From Pochonia chlamydosporia 170 (lineage: Eukaryota > Ascomycota > Sordariomycetes > Hypocreales > Clavicipitaceae), in the NCBI RefSeq assembly GCF_001653235.2, contig NW_019154046.1, positions 516,227 through 580,226 on the forward strand: DNA of 64,000 nucleotides. Direction: 5' to 3'. Positions 35,136-44,985 of the stretch are shown here, piece after piece; within the stretch, counting starts at the first letter, position 1, and each line of letters opens with the position of its first letter. The notes beneath the pieces are model-generated. The model was not told where the DNA came from and did no database searches. It saw only the letters and a list, made by a program, of their open reading frames with translations. A program made the position numbers and the translations under genes.

Positions 35136-35275
35136 ACAACAACCCCTCCGGCATTGGATGCGTACCAAATTGGCTGGATATGTGACCCAACGAGTCGCCG
35201 CGGCCAAGTTGATGCTCTGTGAGACTTTCGGAGTGCTCGAGAAGCAAGACAGCGCAGATACTAATTATACACTAA
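35136..35275 (+). pseudogene. PNP_UDP_1 N-terminal scrap
   Basis: Reads TPPALDAYQIGWICDPTSR, then after a frame change LCETFGVLEKQDSADTNYTL. Compare APPALDAYQIGWICALPIE...DENFGILDEQDSTDTNSYTL in the gene at 30047-31030. Internal indels are present. An NB-ARC scrap of opposite orientation abuts on the right. Confidence 0.8.
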
Positions 35276-35284
35276 AACGCAAAG

Positions 35285-35470
35285 CTATTTGCGTCTTGTC
35301 CACTCCGCCAAGTCCGACGAGTGCCTTCTTATGGCTTCGATCCTTACCGAAGAACTTCTCCTTATGTGCGAACAGGGCAAGCTTGTTGGCGGGCAAAGAA
35401 GAGTCTCTGGATATGAGCGACAGGGAGGGAGTGTGAGCGAACCGGGGGTAATCCTGTACGCATATGGAAA
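35285..35470 (-). pseudogene. NB-ARC P-loop scrap
   Basis: The minus strand reads RDSSLPANKLALFAHKEKFF and, ahead of the stop, ALVGLGGVDKTQIALRF. This is the Walker A region of fungal NB-ARC NLRs (expected GLGGVGKTQIA), with the second P-loop Gly of the GKT replaced by Asp. Only about 50 codons remain. Confidence 0.7.
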
Positions 35471-35735
35471 CCTGCGTGTAGCGCAAAACCATGAGACTTT
35501 CAATCCTGGAGCGACGAAAAGTGCCTTTGTGTACCCGAATATGGTACAGTACTGGTATGTGCTACAATACCCTGAGATGAGGGTAGTGGATACTGTAACA
35601 TCCTTTAAGTTCCTATTAAATGTGTTTGATCCATAATTGACTGTACAATCAGGAGTATAAAGGCTGCCCTCCAGCTTGATGGTGCGCAGACATTTGAGAC
35701 GGGAGACGGCACTAATACTGTCCTTTCGTCTGAGA

Positions 35736-36118
35736 ATGGATCCGCCCTCGGTCAGTAAACGGGATACAACAAATGACAACTTTTCTAGGGCAATTTTCCG
35801 TCTGCTGAAAAGATGTGACCAAATTGGCCGTCGCTATGATGCAGATGTTTACTTACTCGTGCGTCGGAAACAAGATCGTTACGACTATAGATCCACGGAT
35901 GACTCGTCATTTCCACTCTCTTCTCACGACTTGGTGAGTGCCACATATCCTTGGAGCCTGATACCCTGAGCTCATGCTCCAACCCAAAGGAGAAATTTTA
36001 CCCGCCAGCAACCACTAAGACCGCGTTGGAGGATGACAACAAGGCCGTGGTTCAGAAAGCTGGAGGCTTGGAGATTTACAGTGAAGATGAGACTCAGTCG
36101 CGCGAAGTTGTTCCTTAG
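35736..36118 (+). CDS. Small MADS-box-like protein (108 aa)
   Basis: Two exons, 35736-35933 and 35990-36118, joined by a 56-bp intron with an ideal GTGAGT donor and AAG acceptor, phase 0; 327 coding bases. The first exon carries RAIFRLLKRCDQIGRRYDAD then VYLLVRRKQDRYDYRSTDDS. This resembles the minimal MADS (SRF-type) fold (basic helix, then the strand with [DE]VYLLVRR), as in short fungal MADS-like proteins. The second exon is acidic (KTALEDDNKAVVQKAGGLEI) and ends at VVP. It lacks the usual long C-terminus and the canonical RQVTF-type N-terminal start, so it may be a dominant-negative-like or orphan member. Family assignment is from memory of similar short proteins and is moderate. Confidence 0.6.
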
Positions 36119-36344
36119 ATTCAAATAGTTGAATTTGACAAGTATGTAACTAAGGTGTGTATCTTATCAGCGGAGATGTACGAAGCAAAATGCGTATCTT
36201 TTGCTCACTGTTGTCTCATACCAACCATACCACATGTATTTGCGTAACATTTTGATAAGCCTCTTAAGATGCCGGGCGGATTCGCTTTTTGTACTCAACC
36301 CGGTCTCGCTTGAATAAGTGATATACTTCGGCCTAAGCTAGTGG

Positions 36345-36897
36345 CTAAGGACTAGGGTCGTTCAATAGATCATGGATACCCAAGAGGATCTGCTTCACGG
36401 TAATAGCGGCCTTCCTCGCTTCGGCCTCGTTGAGCATCGAAAGGCAGGCGGTGCCGGAAGGGTAGACATCAGGATGGAACAACGGGGGCATAAATTTGCC
36501 TAACCATTGGTATTAGTTCTCATATCATTATAGGACGTATTTGAATTGGGCTCCACAGCTTACATTTGGGGGGCCTAGCCGGATATTCTGTGGGCGAACG
36601 GTGTCAATTGAAACCATGCTGGAGGTGAAAGTTGGTGTTACAAACCCTCTGGAAACGCAACGGCCAGCTTAAACAAACCGCCTTTGCAGATCGTCTTCTC
36701 CTTACCAGGAATGCCACATTCCCAGCTCTTCAAGTCCACCACACCCTCCTTAGTCCGCGCTGGCTTGACTTAGAAACGGAACGGGTGGTCGCGCCGCCAC
36801 TGCTTTCTACGGGTCCTCGGTTAGCTGCGAAACTCTCGCCACGTAAAACTGCGCATACCCACCTTTCTTCTTGTAATCGGCTCTGATACAGAGCCAT
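36345..36897 (-). pseudogene. ubc9/hus5-type SUMO E2 pseudogene
   Basis: Four-exon relic of the SUMO-conjugating enzyme Ubc9. Exon 1 36897-36863 (MALYQSRLQEE); exon 2 36806-36646 (KQWRRDHPF...VVDLKSWECGIPGKEKTICK then GGLFKLAVAFPE); exon 3 36587-36564 (EYPARPPK); exon 4 36499-36345 ([20 protein letters not shown], the catalytic Cys, then [20 protein letters not shown]). Introns of 56, 58 and 64 bp all keep frame. It is disabled by an in-frame TAA at 36770-36772 (where the family has Tyr) and ends early at DLLNDPSP; the family's last 30-odd residues are absent. Retained introns show DNA-level duplication, not retroposition. A functional ubc9 must lie elsewhere, since the gene is normally essential or nearly so in fungi. 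Confidence 0.88.
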
Positions 36898-37575
36898 GGC
36901 TAGAGTTCGAAAGAACTAAGGTATGCTGAGATCCTTCGCTGGAGAAGGTATCGTCGTATTGGCCTGCGGTTTTAATTTACCGCCTCCATTGGTGGCGGTG
37001 TTGGTGGCGGTGCCGCAACTTTGTTCGCCATCAGAGTCTCTCCCTACTTCTACCGTCACACCCACAACCACTTGAACCATATTATTAATATACCTTCACC
37101 ATTATCGTCAAGGCCATTATCTTCCATAACTTTCAGGTCCTTTCGGTTGTTGTCGTTTGCCTTAATCATCATCAGTCCTACACGTTGCACCTCATCATTG
37201 ACGTGCTTTTATATCACCAACTACGCCTGTCGCACTAGGACTATGGACGGTTCTCCCTATCCGAGTTATGGTTTCCACGGGACCTCTGCGGCATTGCGGA
37301 TTGGCCGACCGGTACCAGGATACTGGAAGCATTGCAAGATACTGATGTTGGGTACGCACATGAATGGCGTAGCGCTAAATGAACTCAGAAAGTCATGACA
37401 CCATTTCAGAAGGATTAAGATGGATTAGCGGAATATTCCTCGCGGCGGTGTCCATAAGCTCGAAAATCCTGCGTACCGAGTGTCCAGCAAGTATAACGGT
37501 GTTCCCGCCACCAATAGATCTCAAAGGCCATGAGCAACTCTCTTACCCCTTTCGAAGACAACAATTACTATCTTC
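36898..37575. other. No recognisable gene
   Basis: Pyrimidine-rich plus-strand sequence near 37020-37200 resembles a fungal promoter or leader, but no convincing ORF follows. It is the 3' flank of the TPR-coding exon. Confidence 0.35.
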
Positions 37576-39734
37576 TTATACACGATGCTCCTTTCCCAAC
37601 ACCTTCACTCTCAGTGCCACCCTCTCTCGATGCATCTTCTCTGCCTCCACGTACTTTCCCTGCCTGCTTAGTGCCTGTGCCAGATTGTTCATGCTCACTA
37701 ACGTATCTGGGTGCTCCTTTCCTAACACCGTCACTCTGAGTGCCAGCGTCTCTCGATGCATCTTCTCTGCCTCCACATACTTTCCCTGATCGCTTAGTGC
37801 CTGTGCCAGATTATTCATGATCGCCAGCGTAGCTAGATGCTCCTTTCCCGACACCTTCACGATCAGCACCAGCGTCTCTCGATGCATCTTCTCTGCCTCC
37901 ACGTGCTTTCCCTGGTTGCCTAGAGCAAGGGCCAGATTGTTCATGCACCTCAGCGTATCTAGGTGCTCCTTTCCTGACACCTTCACTCTAAGTACCAGCA
38001 TCTCTCGATACATCTTCTCTGCCTCCATGTACTTTCCCTGATCGCTTAGTGCCTGTGCCAGATTATTCATGATTGTGAGTGTAGCTGGATGCTCCTTTCC
38101 TGACACCGTCACTCTGAGTGCCAGCGTCTCTCGATACATCTTCTCTGCCTCCACGTACTTTCCCTGGTTGCTCAGTGCCTGTGCCAGATTATTCATGAGG
38201 GTCAGCGTGTCTGGATGCTCCTTTCCTAACACCTTCACGCTTAGTACTAGCGTCTCTCGATGCATCTTCTCTGCCTCCACGTACTTTCCCTGGTTACCTA
38301 GAGCAAGGGCCAGATTGTTCATGCTTACTAACGTATCTGGATGCTCCTTTCCCCACACCTTCACGCTTAGTACTAGCGTCTCTCGATGTATCTTCTCTGC
38401 CTCCACGTACTTTCCCTGGTTGCTGAGGGCCTGTGCCAGGTGGTCCATGCTTGTCAGCGTGTTCGGGTGCTCCTTTCCTAACACCTCGACTAGTTGTGGA
38501 AGAAGCTGTCGCAGAGTATGTTCCGCAGCTTTGTAATGTCCTAGTGCTCGCTCACAATACTCTACTCGACTCAGCAGCAACATCCTAGCATTGGCATTGT
38601 AAATTTCAGGTAGACCTGCAACATGTATAGCATGGGGCAGATATGCTGTCCAAATCTCTCTTTTGATGTGATTGCCGTAAGGGACAACATTTACCAGGCG
38701 CGCCAATACTTTCTCCGCCCTCATGTTCCACAGACTATGCTCTCTCAACCAATTTCGAGTTGCTAGACGCACAAGTCGATGCATATCAAACGTTCTTTCT
38801 TGATACTGCTGCTCTCCTCCCGCCTGCTTTTCTCGACGTTCGGTAACAAAGGCATACGCATCTAACATTCCAATCGCCTCTACAGCCTCCAATTCACTAC
38901 CCCCAGGCAACAGCAGCGAAGCAGGAATATTCTCGCCAGTTGTGCATGCCATAAAGTATAAATACTCTGCAGCAAGCGCATTTTGACTTTGGATATGCCC
39001 GAATGATATATACCATGTTGTTGCTACTGGATTCTTCGTATTTTGGTGTCTGCCCTGGTCGTGAAACTCTTTACTCAGCAGATCAATGGCATCTTTCTCT
39101 CTGTCCCTGTAAATGGACGTATAGTCTGAGAGGGTGCTGTTGGCTTTGTTGATAAACGCAGCTGCCTGAACGATAGCTAGGGCCAGGAAGGCGAGCATTT
39201 TGAGAAACAAGTCAACGACCTTTTCATCCTCGAGCTGGTGCTGATGCTTTGGGAGTAGGCGCGTCCTCAATAATTCCTTAGCTTCTACTTCGCTCAACTC
39301 ACCCAGCTCTATAACGTTATTCCCAGCCAGATCGATTGCAGCTGCTCGAGTACGGGTGGTAAAGACGATGGAGCCTTTTCGACTGTGCGGGAGGTAGTCA
39401 ATCAACGGATCCGCAGCGGTGTTCACTTCACGCGAGTCGAAAAGGATGGTAACATCGTCGGCGTTGTCAACGATCATTAACCATCCTCCAAACCTTTCGT
39501 CACTCAATTTTTCCCTGACGAGTCGTTTCACATCAACCTTGCCATCCGCAATTCCCGGTATACGCAAGAGCGTCCCTATCTCTCGGTATGCCTGCTCAAA
39601 GGTTTCTCGGCTAACCACTGGTACCCAGAAGATGGCGCGGGCTGGCAGCTGCTCTCTCGCACGATAAACCGACTCGAGTGCAAGAGCCGACTTTCCACAG
39701 CCGCCAAGGCCATATATCGCAAGTCGCTGGGAGT
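37576..39734 (-). pseudogene. NLR, 3' part: NB-ARC - TPR (split by a MULE)
   Basis: C-terminal two thirds of a fungal NLR whose 5' part is at 42804-44077. The sequence is open across 39734-37576: RLAIYGLGGCGKSALALESV (Walker A), GGWLMIVDNADDV (Walker B), YLPHSRKGSIVFTTRTR (sensor), winged-helix-like region (RTFDMHRLVRLATRNWLREH), then seven 42-residue kinesin-light-chain-type TPRs (GKEHPDTLVSMNNLALALGN, QGKYVEAEKMHRETLVL). The TPRs are highly similar to each other and end at GKEHRV and stop. No defect is visible in this part; the gene is disabled only by the insertion at 39746-42792. With one copy of the target duplication and no insert, coding length is 3330 bases, in frame, predicting 1109 residues. 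Confidence 0.9.
37590..38480 (-). repeat. TPR-coding tandem array (126-bp units)
   Basis: Seven 126-bp units with strongly conserved DNA (TCTTCTCTGCCTCCACGTAC recurs in most units on the plus strand). Units alternate between LALALGNQGK and LAQALSNQGK/SDQGK versions, suggesting block duplication and exchange, as with the ankyrin array at 18860-20440. Confidence 0.8.
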
Positions 39735-42700
39735 CAGTTGAGAGGGCGACTGATACATGGGCGCCCGGGCGCCCATTTATCCTTGGGCGCCTGGGCGCGC
39801 AACTGACTAATCACCGCTCAGGGTGCTTTCTTATTGGCGCATCTAACACGCGCCTTGCAGGCGCCATACAAGTAAACATCTCCAATTACGGATCAGAAAT
39901 GGCCGAGGATACTTTCATGGAAGATGCCCTTCCGCGCGAAGGCATTTACGAATCACGCGAGGCTCTTCTCGAGGACATTAATTCCTGGGCGAAACCCCGT
40001 GGCTATGCATTTACAACTGGAAAGTCCACTAAGACTCCAAGTGGGCGAGTTAAAGTTGTCTACGCATGTGACAGAAACAAAAAACCACCTGGCTCATCTG
40101 AGGGACGAGTACGCCGTACTTCAAGTCGAAGAACGGGCTGTAAGTTCTCGGTTCTAGCTAAGCAATCGCTAGATGGAAGTACATGGGTTCTAACCCATCG
40201 ACCAGATGCAGAATGCGCTAGGCACAACCATCCACCAAGCGCGGACCCATCTGCCCACCCTGCACATCGAAGATTTGAAGAACAAGATGCTATGACTGTG
40301 TCGAAACTTGCGATATCAGGCACTGCTCCGCGAGAAATAGGAAGCTACCTTCACAAACATTCTGACACCCTCGCGACGCAGCGAGATATATACAATCGGA
40401 TCGCGGCAACAAGGAGAAATCTGCGTGAAGGCCAGAGTAGCATCCAGGCATTAGTTGACCAATTACAAAGAGAAGGCTTCTCGTGCCGAGTTCGACTGGA
40501 CCCAGACAATCGATTAACGGCTATCTTCTTTGCTCATCCCGATTCCATTGCATATCTTCAGTGCAATCCAGACGTGTTGCTTCTTGACTGCACTTATAAG
40601 ACAAACAAACATCACATGCCACTACTTGACATGGTTGGGGTTGACTCCTGTCAACGATCCTTCTGCATAGCATTTGCCTTTCTTTTGGGTGAAACTGAGG
40701 AGGACTATTCGTGGGCATTGGAAAACCTTAGGTCCCTCTATCAGCGCGATCTTCCCTCTGTTATATTGACAGACAGGTGCCTTGCGGCAATGAATGCTGC
40801 CGCAATTTGGTTTTCTGCGTCTAAACCCCTGCTTTGCTTATGGCATGTGAACAAGGCGGTACTTCAATACTGCCGGCCATTTTTTGTATCGAAGGGTGGT
40901 CAAGCAACAAACGAGGCAGAGGAAGAGGCATGGAATGTATTCTACGCTTCTTGGCATTTAATTGTGGCTTCCCCAAACGAGAAAATATTTAAAGAGCGCT
41001 TGGCGAAGTTTGAGCAGCAGTATGGCGATAAGCATCCCGAGTCGGTGGGATATATCAGAATGTATTGGCTTGACCCGTACAAGGAGATGATTGTTAAAGC
41101 ATGGGTGGATAAACACTTGCACTTTGGCAACGTGGCCACCTCAAGGCAGGTGCAATGTGGAGTTTAGCGCTGGATAGAAACTAATGTGTATTCTTTAGGG
41201 CTGAAGGTATCCATTCATTGATTAAGTCGTACATCAAGATGTCCACGTTTGACCTCTTTGACGTGTGGCAGGCGATAAAGCATGCTATTACAAACCAGCT
41301 GAAAGAACTAAAACACCTACAAGCATCTCAGCAGCTACGCATTCCTCTAGATGTCTCGGGAGTATTATTTGAGGCCGTTCGAGGTTGGGTTTCCTGGCAA
41401 GCTCTGCGCAAAGTGCAAGACCAGCGGCAACTACTCCAAAAGCCACCTAGAGCTACTTGTAGCCAGACTTTTACGGCTTCGCAGGGTCTGCCATGTTCCC
41501 ATACACTACAGCAGCTAGAAGAACAGAGTTGGAGTCTCTCTCTTGAGCATTTCCATCCACATTGGCATTTGAAACGTGATGTCGCTCAGCCGCGGCCGAT
41601 TTTGGAACCAGAGCAACGGATAAACCAAGTAAAACCGAAACTCACTCAGCCAGTAACAAGCACACGCCGCGAGCCGTGTGGTTTCGAGCGAATTGAGGAA
41701 GGACAAAGAGCTCCTAGTAAATGTAGCAGATGCCACACGCTTGGTCATATAATGACCTCAAGAGCGTGCCCCCTAAGGTTTAAAGGGTTAGCACCGCAAA
41801 TCGCTCAGGCGCCGGAGCCTAAGGCAAAGCTTTCCACTGGCACAAATCCTACAGTGACTCCAAATGCTGTTTTAGTTGATCTTACTGCATGCGATTCGGC
41901 AGCAGGGCATGCGACTCCTTCAATTGCTAGGGATACATCGCCTTCTAAAACTCACCAGGGCTTGCTTTCAGTCGTACCGACGTTATTGGTATCTTCACCT
42001 CCCGTGCTGGATATGTCAACTGCTTCTGACTATCCCATGATGGCTTCTAACCCGAAGCAGCCTTTACCAACGTCTACGGACAAGGAAGCGCTCCAGAAGG
42101 AGCCTTTAATTCGTCAAGCACCTGCGCAACCCCGGCAGCAATACGATTCTCCAGAGGCCATTTATGCGCGATATATCTCCGCAAGAAGTACATGGTATGA
42201 GGCGCAACCTGCTGGCAGCATCAGAACCAATCAGCAATATCGGAAGGCCATGGGGCTTCCACAAAGATATAATAGGCAAAGTTATAACTGGTGCCTAGAC
42301 TACAAACAAATGTCCAAGCGGTGCATCAATACAGCGGGGTCTAGGGAATGGACGAGAGAGGAGATGATGGCGTATTTAGATTGGAGCAAGGCGGAAGACG
42401 AACGCATTGAGGCTGTAGTAACAAAAGAGCTGCATAATAGCCCCTTAGCGGGGAAGAGGAGAGGGATGAAAGACATATGGAGAAGCGTAGAAAGGGATAG
42501 TAAAGAGCAGCAGGAGTTACACTCAAGGGCGAGTGAGGTAGGCGAGTGTATAGTGGTAAAGCCATAAGTACATCAGCCAAAAAAAAAATTAATATTGTAG
42601 CGCAGTACTATACTAGCTAGGTTGTACAATTTGTGGTTAGTTGCTTTTGTCGTTAAAGTTAATTTAGGTATGTTATTCAACGACATCCAGTGCCATCTGC

Positions 42701-42803
42701 AAGGCGCGTGTTAGATGCGCCAATGAGAAAGCACCCTGAGCGGTGATTAGTCAGTTGCGCGCCCAGGCGCGCAACTGAAATGTATCAGTCGCCAGTTGAG
42801 AGG
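39735..42803 (+). mobile_element. Full-length MULE with TIRs and 11-bp target duplication
   Basis: Element proper 39746-42792 (3047 bp), flanked by CAGTTGAGAGG at 39735-39745 and 42793-42803, a perfect 11-bp duplication typical in size for Mutator-like elements. The terminal inverted repeats start GCGACTGATACAT and share a long inner block, including ACTAATCACCGCTCAGGGTG and TTGGCGCATCTAACACGCGC. The left copy (39746-39860, 115 bp) carries about 18 bp of extra GC-rich sequence absent from the right copy (42697-42792, 96 bp). It encodes one transposase. It sits inside the NB-ARC receptor gene, between codons for LSHHILST and DSQRLAIY. Confidence 0.95.
39899..42567 (+). pseudogene. MULE/FAR1 transposase, copy 2 (one disruption)
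   Basis: Transposase of the element at 39746-42792. The N-terminal FAR1/WRKY-GCM1-like zinc domain covers residues about 25-125 (YACDRNKKPPG, SRRTGCKFSVLAKQS, ARHNHPPSADPSAHPAHRR). The MULE DDE domain follows (LLLDCTYKTNKHHMPLLDMV, VILTDRCLAAMNAA, LCLWHVNKAVLQY), then helices (VSGVLFEAVRGWVSWQALRK), a zinc knuckle (CSRCHTLGHIMTSRACPLR) and a conserved tail (MGLPQRYNRQSYNWCLDYKQ). The first frame closes with TAG at 41165-41167; homology resumes in another frame from about 41199 (RAEGIHSLIKSYIK). Copy 1 reads through this spot, so a stop plus frameshift is most likely. The element could then have moved only with transposase supplied in trans, or it decayed after insertion. Confidence 0.88.
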
Positions 42804-44077
42804 ATATGATGACTAAGTTGAGCGAGCTGGTCAACTCGCCCAGCAAACGATGGGGTCCTTGCAAATGGGACCAGCCACGGGGCTGCTTCAAATTAGTGGA
42901 TTGCATTGAAACATGAATATATTGACAATATGACATTTATTCGATTATATCGAATTTTTGTATGCAACAATCTCGGTTTTAGTTAAATCATTCACTAACC
43001 TTCGATTTCCATTGTTTCAACTGTACCAGGTTGAATCCTGCTGAGCAGCTCTCTGGTGAACACGGCCGCATTTCCAGCCGCATGGGACCTCCAAACGTCG
43101 TTCTTATGAGAATCTGCATAGTCTGAGATGCCACGAATGACTAAACATCTTCTGTTGACATCGACCCCCGCCGCTTCCATCTCAACACAAAGCGCCCCAT
43201 CACATTTCGCGCTTATCCTATCTCTCTCTTCGCCATTCTGGACGACTGCATTGCCGGTAGCGATTCTCCCTAGATGAAAGACGAACTTATTTTTGTCATT
43301 TGTAGTTCGTTGGGGACGCTGGACGAGCTCGTTTTGATCGCATGCCGCGCAGTTAGATCCGTATTTTCCGACGTGGCAATACGCAGCCTTGAAAAGCCTA
43401 TCTTGGTCAAAGCCGGGTTGGGTGAATTCGTCGAAATCTCGCAATCGTGCAAGTTGATCATGGAATCTGGTGCGGCGCAACTTATGGTCTGACACGAGAA
43501 TGCTCAGAGCGTTCGTGAGTCTCCAGTCTGGGTTCTGCATGGTCCCTACCACCTCGAACTGCCCGTTGATTTTCGACTTGCCCCTGTCATGATAGATACA
43601 AGCAGGCTTTCCGTCACCAGGCCATCCGACGACCACGTCTCCAAGGTGAATGTCGTCGAGAGGATTCCCAGAGACGTGTGGACGGGGAATCCCACCTCCA
43701 ATCCCAACAAGGACTGCCATTCTGATGTTGGGAAAGGTCTTAAACATGGATCCCGTCAAGCGTCCCGCATTGACGTTGCCCGTCTCTCCCTGGGGACAAG
43801 CGGCAACGACGACGGCATGGCCATTGATCGTGCCGCAGATATAAGTGTTCTCGTCGTAGTATGTATTGTATGGCGGTGTGGGATACTCCTCATCCAACAT
43901 CAACCGAGCGGGCAGTAATTCGATGTCCGCCACAGGGCACACCCACGCAATGTGGTAGTCATTGCAGCTGAGTTGCTTAAACTCGTTTCCATAGCGATCG
44001 TGGAGACGAGCTGTACCTGTGTGATCCTTTAAGTTGTCTGAACTATCTTCCTTCAGCTGCGTCTCCATGCTTATCAT
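42804..44077 (-). pseudogene. NLR, 5' part: PNP_UDP_1 exon and NB-ARC start (split by a MULE)
   Basis: Exon 1 (44077-43000) encodes an intact PNP_UDP_1 domain: NDYHIAWVCPVADIELLPAR, VLVGIGGGIPRPH, IHLGDVVVGWPG, RIATGNAVVQNG, LCVEMEAAGVDVNRRCLVIR and GISDYADSHKNDVWRSHAAG. A 114-bp intron (42886-42999, GTTAGT...AAG, phase 1) leads to exon 2, AAPWLVPFARTPSFAGRVDQ then LAQLSHHIL, the usual entry to the NB-ARC domain. Exon 2 is cut by the MULE at 42803 and continues at 39734. Without the insert, frame and motif order are continuous into Walker A. The start could be the ATG at 44077 or the one three codons later. The PNP exon by itself could still yield a truncated product. Confidence 0.9.
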
Positions 44078-44099
44078 ATAGCCTTACAAGCTAAGAGCG

Positions 44100-44320
44100 A
44101 AGAAAAGCTGGCCGCAAGTAACCTCAGCGCCTTGATCAATTAGCACTTTGACAATAGGTTCATAGCCATTCCCAGGGGCCCATGAGAGCGGTGATCAGCC
44201 CTACTTATTATCTTTTGAGTCGATCTTAGTGCTCCTGTTTAGTGCACCTTTTACGACAGCTTCACAGCCATTTATCGCGGCCTACGAGAGCGGTGTTTGG
44301 CCGTACTTTGCTATCCGATT
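44100..44320 (-). pseudogene. Decayed ankyrin repeats
   Basis: The minus strand reads KYGQTPLS, stop, AAINGCEAVVK, then SPLSWAPGNGYEPIVKVLID and QGAEVTCGQL: two diverged ankyrin repeats with stops and indels. It lies just upstream of the PNP exon of the split receptor, in the same orientation. It is probably the tail of a former neighbouring NLR, as expected of a tandem NLR cluster. Confidence 0.7.
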
Positions 44321-44985
44321 GAGTCCCAATTTCTTCTCCTTCACATAGCAGGGCAAGCAAGAGAACTCTTCCAATTTCTAAGGTGGGGCTGCCAGTGGCT
44401 GAAGATATGCAGACAGCCTCATATTGCCACCCTAACCGTGACGTGTTCCAATCATGCAGCTTCAATTACTGGCGATACAGCGAGGCGTCTTCTCAATAGG
44501 TCACCAGGTCAAGAGCCTCGAAGTTTGCCTAACGCGGAAAGCACGCCACATAGAGCCACAATGTGATATTTAGTGGTCCAAGCAACCAGTCTAAATCAAT
44601 CGTCATGCTATCTGGAGGGCTCACTCTCGATTGATTATCCTAGCATGTTCTCAATACATCATTTATACGAACTGATACTTATGTTCTGAATTTCATCTCC
44701 GACGAGTAGATCGCAATGTCTTTGCTTCAACCAAGGCGGAGCTTAAGCGAACAATTCTCCACTTGACATTGAGCCAAGGCTAATTACGGAGGCCGATGTA
44801 TGTTGTCGATTAACTTCGCGCAGGCCCAGAGCCACGAACAAAGCATACCCTGTCCAAGTAGGGCCTACAGTCGATCATTTGAGAACTCATTTCTCATGTG
44901 GCTTGGCTAACATCATTTAACCCTCTTGATTCACATAACTCTGAGGAGACACCCAGTGGGGCTCACGGCTAGTTCCGTTATACAC
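44321..44985. other. No recognisable gene
   Basis: Short frames only, between the ankyrin relic and a MITE. Confidence 0.35.

Noticed and set aside
36632..36886. 84-codon plus-strand frame
   Set aside because: Antisense to the ubc9 pseudogene exons.
37379..38536. Plus-strand frames with CSFPNTFTLSTSVSRCIFSAS repeats
   Set aside because: Antisense of the TPR-coding array, open for the same reason.
41157..41206. Possible 50-nt intron in the MULE transposase
   Set aside because: It restores the frame and has an ACTAAT branch-like word, but it would delete the conserved RAEG segment, and copy 1 reads through the same site, so decay is more likely.
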